Shown here: one piece after another, positions 30,482-40,840 of the stretch | Position numbering within the stretch: position 1 is the stretch's first letter | Layout: the number at the start of each line of letters is the position of its first letter | Origin: Acidobacteriota bacterium | Lineage (GTDB): Bacteria > Acidobacteriota > Terriglobia > UBA7540 | Direction of reading: 5' to 3' | Assembly (NCBI GenBank): GCA_021838785.1 | Contig: JAKCCV010000001.1 | Coordinates: 186,001-250,000 of the forward strand | DNA: 64,000 nt | Program-made: the position numbers and the translations under genes | Notes under the pieces: generated by a model | What the model was told of the DNA's origin: nothing | Seen by the model: the letters and a program-made list of their open reading frames with translations, nothing else | Database searches by the model: none

Positions 30482-32269
30482 CTATCGCCTCCCTGAGCGC
30501 CGTTTGCGGCCAACCTGAGCCCGGGCGCGATGCGATGGACGGTTGCGCGGCCGAGGATTGAATCCAGCGGGCGGATGGGTCCCCGCGCCGGGCACGCGAA
30601 CGGGCATGACGCCGGTCTGGCGGCAGGTCATGGCGGGTGGAAAATGGTCCACGATGGCGTTGGGAATTTCCGCCGTTGAGGCAGGGATGGGCGGCCGCCG
30701 GCCCGCCAGCCGCGCCGGATCAAATCCTCCCAGCAAATTCGTCAGGCGCGGATTGGCGTCGCGCGGGCCTTCGGGAAGATACGGCTTTTCATCCGGCAAC
30801 GAGGCCAGCGGCGGAAGGCCGAATAAAACGTCGAGAAATTTGGCAAACGAAGCATGATCGCCGGGAGCGGAGACGATGGCTCCCGACTTGGCATATGGAG
30901 AAATCAGAATCAACGGAATCCGGGGGCCGTCCCCGCAAGGATGGCCGTCGGGGCAGCGTTCAAATTGTGGCGGTGGAACGTGATCGTAAAAGCCGCCGGG
31001 ATCGTCCCAAAAGATAATGATGACCGAACTCGGCCAGTACGGGCTGTGCGCAATCAGGTTGACATAGTGCGCCACAAAGGATTCGGCAATTTGGGAGTCG
31101 GAAGAGGCTGGATGGTCGTCGTCACCGCTGTAGTGCGCCTGGACCCATGGGCTAGGGTTGGCGGGCTTCCAGCCAAAAGGATTCCCGCCGCCACCCTTAA
31201 TGAAATCCACGCTCCGCGGCGGCAGGCGACGCTGCTGGATGACCCTCGAGAAATCGCTCAAGCCATGAACGCCGCTCCAGATCGGGGCGTTCAAACGGAT
31301 GTAGCCGAAGTATTGCGGCGCGTTGTGGTGCGGAACATAACCGGGGTGGTAGTTGCCCTGGCCGTTCCCAAAGCCTTGCTGATACCACCCCCAAGGAATG
31401 GCGCGGCGGTCTAGCTTGGCGAGTTCTGTGATGTCCTGCTTGACCCCGGCATTGTCCCTTTTGGCCAAGGTGGCTTTTTTGCCAAGCAACGTCAATAGGA
31501 CCGTGGCATAGGTTTGGTCCAAGGCAGGATGTCGGGGCACTCGGCCGCTGGCATAAGGGCCCCACGGGGGATTATGGTCATTCACAATCGGCTCGCCCAC
31601 CCCTTTATCGTCAGGGGCAACCGCTTGGTTGGGGTTTCGCGCCCACTGCGTCTGCCCGGTCTGCGCAGCAATCAAGTCAATGTTGCCCGGCGTCGAAGGG
31701 CCGTACATCCCCTCAAAAATGTGGTCGTAAAGAGCGAAATGATGAGCGTAAAACCAGAGGAAAGGGACCGTGTGGCAATCCTCAAAGGCCATGGTCAATA
31801 GGCCCATCTGGCGCGCATATTGTGTGCTCCGGCCGTGCTGCTTCAACCCCAGTTCCTCGGCGGCCACGAAGCGATCCATGCGCCCATTGTCGGATTTGGC
31901 AATCAGCGATGGACGCGAGTGGTTGGGGCTGGCCACGTCAGGGGTTTCGAGGAAAAATGGCGTGACCCACGTGTGGCCGAGGGGGTCCCATTGACGAAAG
32001 CCGTGCTGGCGAGCTTCGGCGGTGGTGAGATTGTCTGCCCCCGGATAATCCCCAAAATAAAAGTCAAACGAACGATTCTCCTGATAAATCACAAATACAT
32101 GCCGGATGCGCGCCCGCAGATGGGCAATCATTTGCGCCCGTGATTCGTTGCCGTGCCGACCGCTCGAGGCCCCCATCCTCATGCAGCCGAACATTAGCAG
32201 AATGGGGACCAGCATCACTCCGGATCTTCGACCTCCTCGCCTCCGCCCTTGGCCATGAATGTCTGTCAT
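30482..32269 (-). CDS. Phospholipase C/phosphoesterase-family lipoprotein
   Basis: The start is set at ATG 32269 (MTDIHGQGRRRGGRRSGVML), with GGAGGACGAGG upstream; a frame 53 codons longer lacks a leader. The export signal (VMLVPILLMFGCMRMG) includes a lipobox-like Cys. The mature protein shows the phosphoesterase hallmark VFVIYQENRSFDFYFGDYPG, the central HNAPQYFGY and the metal-site region SSVIIIFWDDPGGFYDHVPP, matching bacterial non-haemolytic phospholipase C/acid phosphatase-type enzymes. It would hydrolyse phosphate esters at the cell surface or in the periplasm. The last 50 residues are Pro/Arg-rich, beyond the usual domain end. Confidence 0.85.
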   Translation of the reverse strand: MTDIHGQGRRRGGRRSGVMLVPILLMFGCMRMGASSGRHGNESRAQMIAHLRARIRHVFVIYQENRSFDFYFGDYPGADNLTTAEARQHGFRQWDPLGHTWVTPFFLETPDVASPNHSRPSLIAKSDNGRMDRFVAAEELGLKQHGRSTQYARQMGLLTMAFEDCHTVPFLWFYAHHFALYDHIFEGMYGPSTPGNIDLIAAQTGQTQWARNPNQAVAPDDKGVGEPIVNDHNPPWGPYASGRVPRHPALDQTYATVLLTLLGKKATLAKRDNAGVKQDITELAKLDRRAIPWGWYQQGFGNGQGNYHPGYVPHHNAPQYFGYIRLNAPIWSGVHGLSDFSRVIQQRRLPPRSVDFIKGGGGNPFGWKPANPSPWVQAHYSGDDDHPASSDSQIAESFVAHYVNLIAHSPYWPSSVIIIFWDDPGGFYDHVPPPQFERCPDGHPCGDGPRIPLILISPYAKSGAIVSAPGDHASFAKFLDVLFGLPPLASLPDEKPYLPEGPRDANPRLTNLLGGFDPARLAGRRPPIPASTAEIPNAIVDHFPPAMTCRQTGVMPVRVPGAGTHPPAGFNPRPRNRPSHRARAQVGRKRRSGRR

Positions 32270-32467
32270 TCCTCGTCCTCCTTCTGTCACGGCTCCGGCA
32301 GTATACGCCAGGAGACCCTCTGTGCGGCACCCCTTACCACCAGAATGATTGGTAGTTGGCTCCAAGGGGTTTCGTTCCTGCCTGCCAATTTGGGACCGGC
32401 GAATCCTCTCGCCACGCAAGAGCTTCATGGCGCAGCACCTGACATGAATGGTTTATTGCGATAAGTG

Positions 32468-32910
32468 CTAGCCGTGGATATCGCCACTGTTCTCAATCGC
32501 AACTCCCCCGTCCGCACTCCTCAATCCGCTCCAGGGCGTGTAAACGACCCCGCCCGTGTAACCTGCGTACTGCCCGAGCACATTCTTCCGCACTTCCGCG
32601 CGCGCCGCCTGGAGCCCGAGGACCGCGAGCGGCACCAGATTGAAGCTGACACCAAAGCCGTTCGGTCCGAACGGTCCTCCTGGAGGCGGTGTGGCGAGGA
32701 AAGCACTCTGCTCAGGCGGCCGCCGCGGATATAGGCCTCAAATGTCTCCTTCGCAGGCTGAAAGCGAACGCCATAAATCTGAACGTTGGCGTCACTCGCC
32801 GCGCGGACGACCTCGACGGGCCCGGTTACGCTCCGGCGGCGGCCCGACCCATCAGAAAAGACGATGCTGACTCGACGGTCGGCACCCGGTTGATGCCCCA
32901 GCGTTGATGA
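32468..32910 (-). pseudogene. Remnant of VWFA-domain protein (acidobacterial type)
   Basis: Two adjacent frames carry parts of one protein. The first (about 32910-32690) includes STLGHQPGADRRVSIVFSDG and EVVRAASDANVQIYGVRF, the DxS-type region of a von Willebrand A domain. The second (about 32690-32468) includes NGFGVSFNLVPLAVLG and RKNVLGQYAGYTGGVVYTPW and then a stop, the characteristic C-terminal end of VWFA-related proteins in Acidobacteriota. A frameshift near 32690 and loss of the N-terminal domain make it non-functional. Confidence 0.6.
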
Positions 32911-33135
32911 ACCTTCCGCCGCAACCTCGCGCCCCTCCGCCGCAGGGCGATCATACCTCTCACCCGTTGGGTACGGGGGGCGATTTTGGCGCTCGGATTT
33001 GCGACGGTGGGCGTGGTTGGTGCGGGGCTGGCCTGGTGGCTGGTCGTTGGGGGGATTTGTGTCTGCGACCAGGCCAAGGCCCCGCGTATTGGGCAATCGT
33101 CGGCTAAACTCAGTATTGATCAGGCAAAGGCCCGT

Positions 33136-33188
33136 CGCCGCTCATAGAGCGGCGCTACAGGAGCGGCGCTACAGGAGCGGCGCTACAG
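33136..33188. repeat. Hairpin plus three tandem 14-bp repeats
   Basis: GAGCGGCGCTACAG occurs three times head to tail (33147, 33161, 33175). The first copy also pairs with the upstream CGCCGCTC to form a perfect 8-bp stem with an ATA loop (33136-33154). It lies downstream of glnA and could act as its transcription terminator, although no T-run follows. It looks like a REP-type intergenic repeat. Confidence 0.6.
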
Positions 33189-33215
33189 GGGCGGCCCGAC
33201 AGACCATGCCGCCGG

Positions 33216-34652
<1,437 letters not shown>

Positions 34653-34753
34653 CCCCCTTCAACGTTGAATTATCAGGCGTGGAGCGCCTGGAAACTATCT
34701 TCACAGGGTGTCGCGCGCCGCGTTCGGGCCGCCGCGCAGCCGGGTCCCTCGGT

Positions 34754-36034
34754 TCAGAACACAAAGCCGGATTCAATCACACCCCGCAGTTGGCTCTTGT
34801 TAAGCCCCAACGGACCGAAAGCGTCGCCTGGGGTAATGTTCTGTGCCTCCACGAAGCCGACCTCTACGCGGAGGAAGAAGCGGTGCTTTTGATAGGTCGG
34901 CGTCAGGGTCAGCGACCACGCTGAACTCCCCGGCCCGTAGATCAAATTCACGGCGTTTTCGGCGACATTTCCCGAACTGGCGATGTATTCTCCGCGGCCG
35001 CACATCGAGAAACCGTTCTTGAAATTGTAGGTCAGCAGCAACGCGCCCCCGGTGGTCGAAGCCCCGTGCGCGATGCCGATCTGGGCGTTGGTGGGAACGT
35101 CCGTATATTGAAAGTACGGATTGATGACCCATGCCTTGTGCGTGTACGTGTAAATGACGTTGTAGATTTGAGAGTTGTTCTGCACAGGAGTCGCGAATGT
35201 GGTGAATTTTGTTTGCCCGAGGTTGCCCGCTCCCACGAAGGTGATGGAGTTGGCGGGATTGGGCGCGTAACTCAGCGATCCCGAGATCCACGTGTAACGG
35301 TTAGAATAAAATCCGTCGTTCCACGAAATAGAGCCGCTGAAGTGACCCCAGGAATCGTTGAGTTGCACGCCACGATTGACCGCGTTCTCCTGGTTCCATA
35401 AAATGCCGCGGGAGATGTTGACGTTCTCGAAGTCGAAGGTGGTCTCGGCTCCGATGAGCGTCGGCAGCGCGCCGATTTCCATCGAGAAATTGCTTTTGGC
35501 GCTCGGTTGAATCTTCAGGAACCCCTGGGGAAAGGGACCATAAAGCTGCTTGACCCAATCCGAGGTGGATAACGTGGGCAAGCCCAGGTCAGGAATGTTG
35601 TACGCTCCGGCTTGAATGAAGTACTGCCACCAGCCATTGTTCTTTTCGATAAAAACCTGGCCGTTGTCCAAATCCCATCGGCTGGCTTGATCTCCAGGAA
35701 CCCAGTTGTTCTGGACGACGCCAATACCGCTCACCACGCCTCCCACGTTCACCTTGCCGAGCGGTCCGGCGTTAAACATCAGCAGGGAGGGCAGCGTCAG
35801 CGGCCCGCCCATCGAGGGATAGGGCATGGGTTGCGGGCTCGGCGCGGCCGGCGCTGGGGTGGTGGTGATGGGCGCCGCCGAAGAGACACCCGCCGCCGGA
35901 TTCGCAGTTGCTGGTGTTGATGTCGGACTCGCCGTGGGTGTTGTGGACGGGGCCGAATCCTGTCCATAGGCGCAAAGCGTCGCCGCCAAAAGCATTAGGA
36001 GAACCACTAGCCAAATTCGTTGTTGAAGCTTCAT
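34754..36034 (-). CDS. Outer-membrane beta-barrel porin (BBP2-like)
   Basis: I start at ATG 36034 (MKLQQRIWLVVLLMLLAATL), a clear signal peptide; 25 further in-frame codons upstream look non-coding. After a Pro/Thr/Ala-rich linker (about 25-70), residues from about 75 to the end (FVF) form alternating amphipathic strands with many aromatics. Examples are NNGWWQYFIQAGAYNIPDLG, AWVINPYFQYTDVP and QKHRFFLRVEVGFVEAQNIT, with a C-terminal Phe as needed for barrel assembly. This fits the BBP2/OmpL-like porin family. A good sigma70-type promoter lies about 85 bases upstream of the ATG. Confidence 0.8.
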   Translation of the reverse strand: MKLQQRIWLVVLLMLLAATLCAYGQDSAPSTTPTASPTSTPATANPAAGVSSAAPITTTPAPAAPSPQPMPYPSMGGPLTLPSLLMFNAGPLGKVNVGGVVSGIGVVQNNWVPGDQASRWDLDNGQVFIEKNNGWWQYFIQAGAYNIPDLGLPTLSTSDWVKQLYGPFPQGFLKIQPSAKSNFSMEIGALPTLIGAETTFDFENVNISRGILWNQENAVNRGVQLNDSWGHFSGSISWNDGFYSNRYTWISGSLSYAPNPANSITFVGAGNLGQTKFTTFATPVQNNSQIYNVIYTYTHKAWVINPYFQYTDVPTNAQIGIAHGASTTGGALLLTYNFKNGFSMCGRGEYIASSGNVAENAVNLIYGPGSSAWSLTLTPTYQKHRFFLRVEVGFVEAQNITPGDAFGPLGLNKSQLRGVIESGFVF

Positions 36035-36119
36035 CGGATTGGTTGTCGCTTTCTCCCCCCGCCGACCCATGCAAAAAGAACTCACCAGCGTCTTCTCCAG
36101 ATCCGTCACTGGCTACTTC

Positions 36120-36148
36120 ACATTAAAGACAGGAACCTCAGCGGTCAA
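36120..36148 (-). promoter_or_regulatory. Sigma70-type promoter for porin gene
   Basis: On the minus strand TTGACC (36148-36143) and TAATGT (36125-36120) are separated by exactly 17 bases, close to the consensus. Transcription would start near 36112, leaving an untranslated leader of about 78 bases before the porin ATG at 36034. Confidence 0.5.
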
Positions 36149-36287
36149 ATGAATAGATTTTCTGGCAGGTATAAAGAATGGTTTGGCAACATTGAGGGAT
36201 CAACGGCGCTCGTCCGTTGCATCCGTTGTTCGGCGCCAGGCGGGAGCGGTCGTGGGTTAGCGGATGGCGTGGCCAACGATAAGGTGA

Positions 36288-36980
36288 TTATTCCTGGACA
36301 ATCTCTGTGCCGGCCGGTGCGTGAAATTTGAAAGTGCCCGGCGGGATTGGCGGGTTACGCTTGATCTGATCAAAATGGAAGTCCATGCGACTGCCGTCCG
36401 TATAAGTGATGACGAGGCGCCGCAAGTTGAGACGCGGGTCGAATTCCATCAGGACTTCGCGGTAGCCGGCACGAGCGCCGCCCTTCGGAATTCCGAGGAG
36501 CACACGATCTTCCGCCGGATGAGGCAGCGCCTTGCCACCATCTTTAATCTTGGAAAAATATTTGTGGAGATGAAGGCGGGTTAGCAGCAAACGGAAGGGA
36601 ACGCGATAATCTTCACTTTTTTTGACCGAGGACCGGTCAAGCTGGCCTTCGGAGGGGAGATAGAGCAAAACCTGCTTCCCATCGGAGAGGAACAGCTTTG
36701 GTTGAGGCTGAAGATAATCCCACCTCATGCGGCCGCCCCTGGCGAGCAGAACCGTTCCTGATTCGGTTCGGCGGCTGCCACCGGAAATGTAGGTCTGAAC
36801 AAAATGGGCGCGCAAAGCGCGCACGCCGTTGTAACTGCGCTCCACTTTGCGGACAAGGCCCTTGAGAGGAAGCTGTGAGAAGCTTGGGCTCGCGCCCCGG
36901 GCCGTAGCAGCTGCCGGCAAAAATGCTAACAGCATGGCAAGTCGTAACCCGGAAGCAGCTCGCTTAGGGGCGATGGTCAT
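36288..36980 (-). CDS. lolA: LolA-like outer-membrane lipoprotein carrier
   Basis: The 230-residue product has a signal peptide (LRLAMLLAFLPAAATARGAS) and the LolA beta-barrel pattern. Visible are RALRAHFVQTYISGG, GRMRWDYLQPQPKLFLSDGK, LYLPSEGQLD and MEFDPRLNLRRLVITYTDGS. In this family a hydrophobic pocket carries lipoproteins across the periplasm. It begins within the 3' end of the upstream TMTC-like gene (17-base overlap), so the two are cotranscribed. The sequence signature is solid; the exact cargo is inferred from the family. Confidence 0.85.
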   Translation of the reverse strand: MTIAPKRAASGLRLAMLLAFLPAAATARGASPSFSQLPLKGLVRKVERSYNGVRALRAHFVQTYISGGSRRTESGTVLLARGGRMRWDYLQPQPKLFLSDGKQVLLYLPSEGQLDRSSVKKSEDYRVPFRLLLTRLHLHKYFSKIKDGGKALPHPAEDRVLLGIPKGGARAGYREVLMEFDPRLNLRRLVITYTDGSRMDFHFDQIKRNPPIPPGTFKFHAPAGTEIVQE

Positions 36981-38955
36981 GGTGAGCTTGCGCCTCCAGT
37001 TTTTCGACGGCGGTGAGCGCCACCGAGTTGCGCGGGTCGGTTTTAAGGCCGAGCTGATACTCCCGGAGAGCCGTCGCGGGGTCGCCGGAAGCTAGAGCCA
37101 CTTTCGCCAGCGCAAAGTGCGCACGACTATCGAACGGATTCAGAGCAACCGCGCGCTGAAAATTCTGTTCGGCAGCGGCAAGATTCCCTTCGCGCAACTG
37201 AATTTCCCCCAGACCATAATAACCCTCCTCGTTACGTTGCGCGCTGAGGGAAGCCTGATACTGCTCCTTGGCCAGGCGTAACTTCCCTTCTTTGAGATAG
37301 ATTTTGGCGAGGTCATTGTGAGTGGAGGGAAGAAAGGGCGACAAAATGGCAGCCGCCTCAAATTGCAACTCAGCTTGGGCAAGTTTGCCTTCCTTCTCAT
37401 ACACGTTGCCGAGGTTCGTGTGGGGGTCGGTGTAATTGGGCTTAAGATGCATGGCTTGACGAAAACAGCGCGCGGCTTTGCGATATCGTTTCTCGTTCGT
37501 GTAAAAGAGGCCCAGATTCGACCGAGCGATGGGATCATCGGGAGTGAGGTCCAAGATTAAGCGCCACTGTTCCGCCGAACGGGCAAACTCGCCCCGATTC
37601 CAATAAACAGTTCCCAAATTGTTGCGGATGTGAGTTGCCGTGGGAGAAACCTTCAAAGTCTCCGTATAAAGAACAATGTCATTTCGCCAGACTCGATTCC
37701 GTTTCACAATGCGCATGAAACAAAGCGCGGCCACGCTTGCAGAGGCGAAGGCCAGGCCCCACCGCGCCAGCGGGCGGCCTTGAAGCGCTTGCCAGAGGTG
37801 GGCTGCGAGCCATCCGAAACACCAGGCAAAGCCAACCGAGGGCAAGTACAGATACCTTTCCGCAAAGACGTTGCCGGCGAGCAACCGCGCGTCCAGCACC
37901 GGACTCAGCGTGACGAACATCCAAACCAGCCCGAAGGACACGATGCGCTCCCGCTTCCAGAGCTGCATAAAGACCACCGCCGAAATCAACAGGCCAAGCA
38001 CGCCGGCCAGCACGCGGGGGTCCGACCAGGATGCGCTTTTGTGAAAGACGTAGTAGGCGCATAGATGAACCGGCCAAAGAAGCTTGCCGAGATATTTTCC
38101 CACCAAGGCGATTCCAGAAAGGAAAATCTGGGTTAATGTGAGGCTGCTCATCTGCTCTTGAGGTGCAAACGCCCCCAGAAATCGAACCCGGAGGAGCACG
38201 TAGGCCAAGTCCATCAGCCAAAGGGCCCCGTAGCGCGCGACCTTTTGGCTCCAGGAGGTTTGAGAGCGATCTTCACGGTAGAAATGCTCATAAACCGTGG
38301 CCAACAAGGGAAAGGTGAGGGATTGTTCCTTGGAAAGGAGGGTCAGCACAAAGCTGACCACCATGGCCAGTTCGATTTTCTCGGAGCGGCCTCCGCCTTT
38401 CGTTGGGAGCCAAAGAAACAGGGCAAACGTGAGGAGATAAAAAAACGTCACCTCCAGGTCCGTGACGGCGGCGATCCAGGCGACGGCCTCGGTGTGGATG
38501 GGGTGCAAGGCGAAAAGCACGGCGGCGATCAGCGCGGGCGCATCCTGGCGAAACAACCGACGAGCGACCCAGAAGACCAGCAGTGTCACCCCAACGTTTA
38601 GGAGTAAATTGACCAAATGGAAGGGATAGGCAATTGGCCCAAAAAGTTGATAACAGAAGAGGTAGCCGAGGGTCATCACGGGGCGATAATAGTTGGAAAC
38701 ACCCTGGGCTCCTGTAAACGACCACACATTGGTGGCGAATACCTTGGGCAGGTACCGCCAACTACGCAGGTAGGGATTAGCCAAGATTTGGCGCTTGTCG
38801 TCATAGACGAAACCGTTGAGCAGAGTGTTCAGATAAGGCAGCGCTGCCGCGGCAATGAGGAGGGCGAGGACGGCAGGGCGCATTGCCTCAGGCCGGTCGG
38901 AAGAGCGATTGACCTCGGCCGGCAACGACGGAGAACCTGGAGCGAATTCGGTCAT
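36964..38955 (-). CDS. TMTC-like membrane protein with C-terminal TPRs (paralogue 1)
   Basis: I start it at ATG 38955 (MTEFAPGSPSLPAEVNRSSD). The 663-residue product has a GT-C-like half of about nine membrane helices with the early-loop signature NGFVYDDKRQILANPYLRSW. LFALHPIHTEAVAWIAAVTD follows, as in TMTC/DUF1736 proteins, and KLSKEQSLTF-like LLSKEQSLTFPLLA. From about residue 430 a series of TPRs follows (NLGTVYWNRGEFARSAEQWR, NLGNVYEKEGKLAQAELQFE). In animals such proteins are O-mannosyltransferases; in bacteria they are presumed protein or envelope glycosyltransferases. It shares architecture with the protein at 41908-43746. Confidence 0.8.
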   Translation of the reverse strand: MTEFAPGSPSLPAEVNRSSDRPEAMRPAVLALLIAAAALPYLNTLLNGFVYDDKRQILANPYLRSWRYLPKVFATNVWSFTGAQGVSNYYRPVMTLGYLFCYQLFGPIAYPFHLVNLLLNVGVTLLVFWVARRLFRQDAPALIAAVLFALHPIHTEAVAWIAAVTDLEVTFFYLLTFALFLWLPTKGGGRSEKIELAMVVSFVLTLLSKEQSLTFPLLATVYEHFYREDRSQTSWSQKVARYGALWLMDLAYVLLRVRFLGAFAPQEQMSSLTLTQIFLSGIALVGKYLGKLLWPVHLCAYYVFHKSASWSDPRVLAGVLGLLISAVVFMQLWKRERIVSFGLVWMFVTLSPVLDARLLAGNVFAERYLYLPSVGFAWCFGWLAAHLWQALQGRPLARWGLAFASASVAALCFMRIVKRNRVWRNDIVLYTETLKVSPTATHIRNNLGTVYWNRGEFARSAEQWRLILDLTPDDPIARSNLGLFYTNEKRYRKAARCFRQAMHLKPNYTDPHTNLGNVYEKEGKLAQAELQFEAAAILSPFLPSTHNDLAKIYLKEGKLRLAKEQYQASLSAQRNEEGYYGLGEIQLREGNLAAAEQNFQRAVALNPFDSRAHFALAKVALASGDPATALREYQLGLKTDPRNSVALTAVEKLEAQAHHDHRP

Positions 38956-39153
38956 GTCAGCTCTACGGGAGCGTTGCTCGCGCGGCACACGATGGTCCAT
39001 GCACGCGTCGCGTAAACCATCAATTCAATGAGACGACACTCGAGCTGTGCACGGCGCGCGTCGAAATTACCCGAAGGTTGGAGCCTTTGAGCATCCATCG
39101 CCCCTCCCATCGTTTGATGTTGGATGAAGTCGGCCAACATACGGCTTCCCAGC

Positions 39154-40056
39154 CTAGGGCAGAAGGCTTAACTCGACCTTCGAGTGCGGCCCCAAGGTCA
39201 CTTTGCCTTGCGGCGTCAGAACATATGGCACGCCGGTCGGATCTTTGGGAACGGAGGTCAGGTAGCCCGCCGTTATCATGTCCTCAAATGAGCGCGGCCA
39301 ATGGCCCGTGGCCTGGCGGTAGCGCTCGACGAGCTGGTTGAGTTGAGATAGTTGCTGGGCGGCATCGAGGGCGATGAGATGCGCCACGGCGCTAGCACGC
39401 ACATCCTTGCCTTGGGCTGTTTGATAGATTTCAGTCCAAAGTAACCGGGAGGTGCTCAACTCTCCGCCTCGAGCGGCTACCGCCGCCGCCATGGCCTTCA
39501 TCCAGATATAAGCGCCGGGCCGTTCGCTCCCCGTCTCGAACGCGCGGGCTGCCATAGGATAATCTTTCAGATCCCAATAGTAGATGAACCCGAGGTCTTC
39601 CCACAGACGCCAATAGCTGGGGTTGGCGACGATACCGCGCCGAACAAGCTGTAAGGCAGCCTCCGGCTCGCCCGCGCCTTCCGGAGATTTCTCGGCCAGA
39701 AAAATCTCGCCAAACCGATAGGCAATCAGCAGATGCGGATCAAGGTCGGTCGCAATCCGCAATAGGTTGCCGAGAAGCGGATAGTGAGCGGCGTGAGCCA
39801 GGCGCCTTCGGCCGTAGTATTGCACGGCGCGCGTCCAGTAAAGATCAGCTAACAGACCGTTATAACCCAGGGACAATCGGCGAAGAAGGTGGCCCGAGGT
39901 GAAATAGAGATTTTCCGCGGTGGGTGGCAGCTTCTCCCGCTCCCGATTGATGGCCCGCTGCAACGGCCAGAGCGCAGCGAAGGCTCCCAAGATGAGAAGC
40001 GCGCAGAGCCGTCGAGCAACTTGGCCGGATTGCAGAGAGGATGATTCGGGCTTCAA
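39154..40056 (-). CDS. TPR-like membrane-anchored protein of ABC cluster
   Basis: The 300-residue product has one N-terminal membrane segment (RRLCALLILGAFAALWPL) and then helical repeats. These include LLADLYWTRAVQYYGRRRLA, LRIATDLDPHLLIAYRFGEI and IVANPSYWRLWEDLGFIYYW. Its C-terminal part ends in a short beta segment (VLTPQGKVTLGPHSKVELSL), similar to the end of pilin-like or secretin-accessory proteins. It overlaps the ABC-2 permease stop by 4 bases and belongs to that operon. The function is unknown; a periplasmic scaffold for export is plausible. Confidence 0.65.
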   Translation of the reverse strand: MKPESSSLQSGQVARRLCALLILGAFAALWPLQRAINREREKLPPTAENLYFTSGHLLRRLSLGYNGLLADLYWTRAVQYYGRRRLAHAAHYPLLGNLLRIATDLDPHLLIAYRFGEIFLAEKSPEGAGEPEAALQLVRRGIVANPSYWRLWEDLGFIYYWDLKDYPMAARAFETGSERPGAYIWMKAMAAAVAARGGELSTSRLLWTEIYQTAQGKDVRASAVAHLIALDAAQQLSQLNQLVERYRQATGHWPRSFEDMITAGYLTSVPKDPTGVPYVLTPQGKVTLGPHSKVELSLLP

Positions 40057-40832
40057 CGGAATTCCCTAGTTTCAAAAATCAATACCGACGCGCTGACCAG
40101 AATCGTGACGTAAAGCAGGGCATAGCAAGTATTGGCGGTAACGAGATAAGGTGGCGAGGGCAAGCCGTGGGCGGTTCGGGAAATCGTTTCGAAATTACTA
40201 AAGTTGGGCAAAAGGTACGACACGACGATGGTCACCTTCTGAAGCGTTGCGCTCCCGCTCTCCTGACCGAAACCGCGAATATCCGAAAGAAAATTGCCAA
40301 TCACATATACACAAAATGCAAAGGTCGCCGAAAGAATCGGCGTGGAAAGGCAGGAGAAAAACAAAGCCACGCCCACCACAATGGCAAACTCGAGCAGGAG
40401 GAAGTAGATGCACTGCAGGGGAACCCAATCGGCAAGAACCAGATGTCGTTGGATGTAAAACAAGGCAGCGTAAAAGCCCACCGTCATGATGGCCGTGTTG
40501 ATCGTGAGGGTTAACAGCAGCCCCAGATACTTCCCGATGATGAACTCAAATCGGGCCACGGGTTTTGAAAGAATGTTGTATATCGTTCGCCGCTCAATTT
40601 CCTTGGAAACCAAGCCAATCCCGATGAAAATAGCCATCAGCAACCCAAAGACGCTGATGGAACTCAGCCCCAGATTGACCAAAAACATTTGGCTTATACC
40701 CAGGGAGATGCTGCCAAACAACACCGCTGCCCCAATCAAGAGCAAGGCAAAGGCGACCAAATTGTAAAGAACCTTCTCACGAACTGACTCCTTGTACGTG
40801 TGAAGGGCAATCGTTTTGATTCTCGAGATCAT
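40053..40832 (-). CDS. ABC-2 type transporter permease
   Basis: The start is at ATG 40832 (MISRIKTIALHTYKESVREK), 8 bases after the ATPase stop; a longer frame with 72 Arg/Pro-rich codons is not supported. The 259-residue protein has six membrane helices, among them VLYNLVAFALLLIGAAVLFG and FGLLMAIFIGIGLVSKEIE. The conserved cytoplasmic motif SKEIERRTIYNILSKPVARF is also present, characteristic of ABC-2 permeases of the gliding/copper (NosY-like) type. It pairs with the adjacent ATPase to export an unknown substrate or lipid-linked molecule. Confidence 0.88.
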   Translation of the reverse strand: MISRIKTIALHTYKESVREKVLYNLVAFALLLIGAAVLFGSISLGISQMFLVNLGLSSISVFGLLMAIFIGIGLVSKEIERRTIYNILSKPVARFEFIIGKYLGLLLTLTINTAIMTVGFYAALFYIQRHLVLADWVPLQCIYFLLLEFAIVVGVALFFSCLSTPILSATFAFCVYVIGNFLSDIRGFGQESGSATLQKVTIVVSYLLPNFSNFETISRTAHGLPSPPYLVTANTCYALLYVTILVSASVLIFETREFR

Positions 40833-40840
40833 ACGGGTCC

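Noticed and set aside
39001-39153. Gene in the gap upstream of the first TMTC-like gene
   Set aside because: Only a short frame without ribosome site or domain is present.
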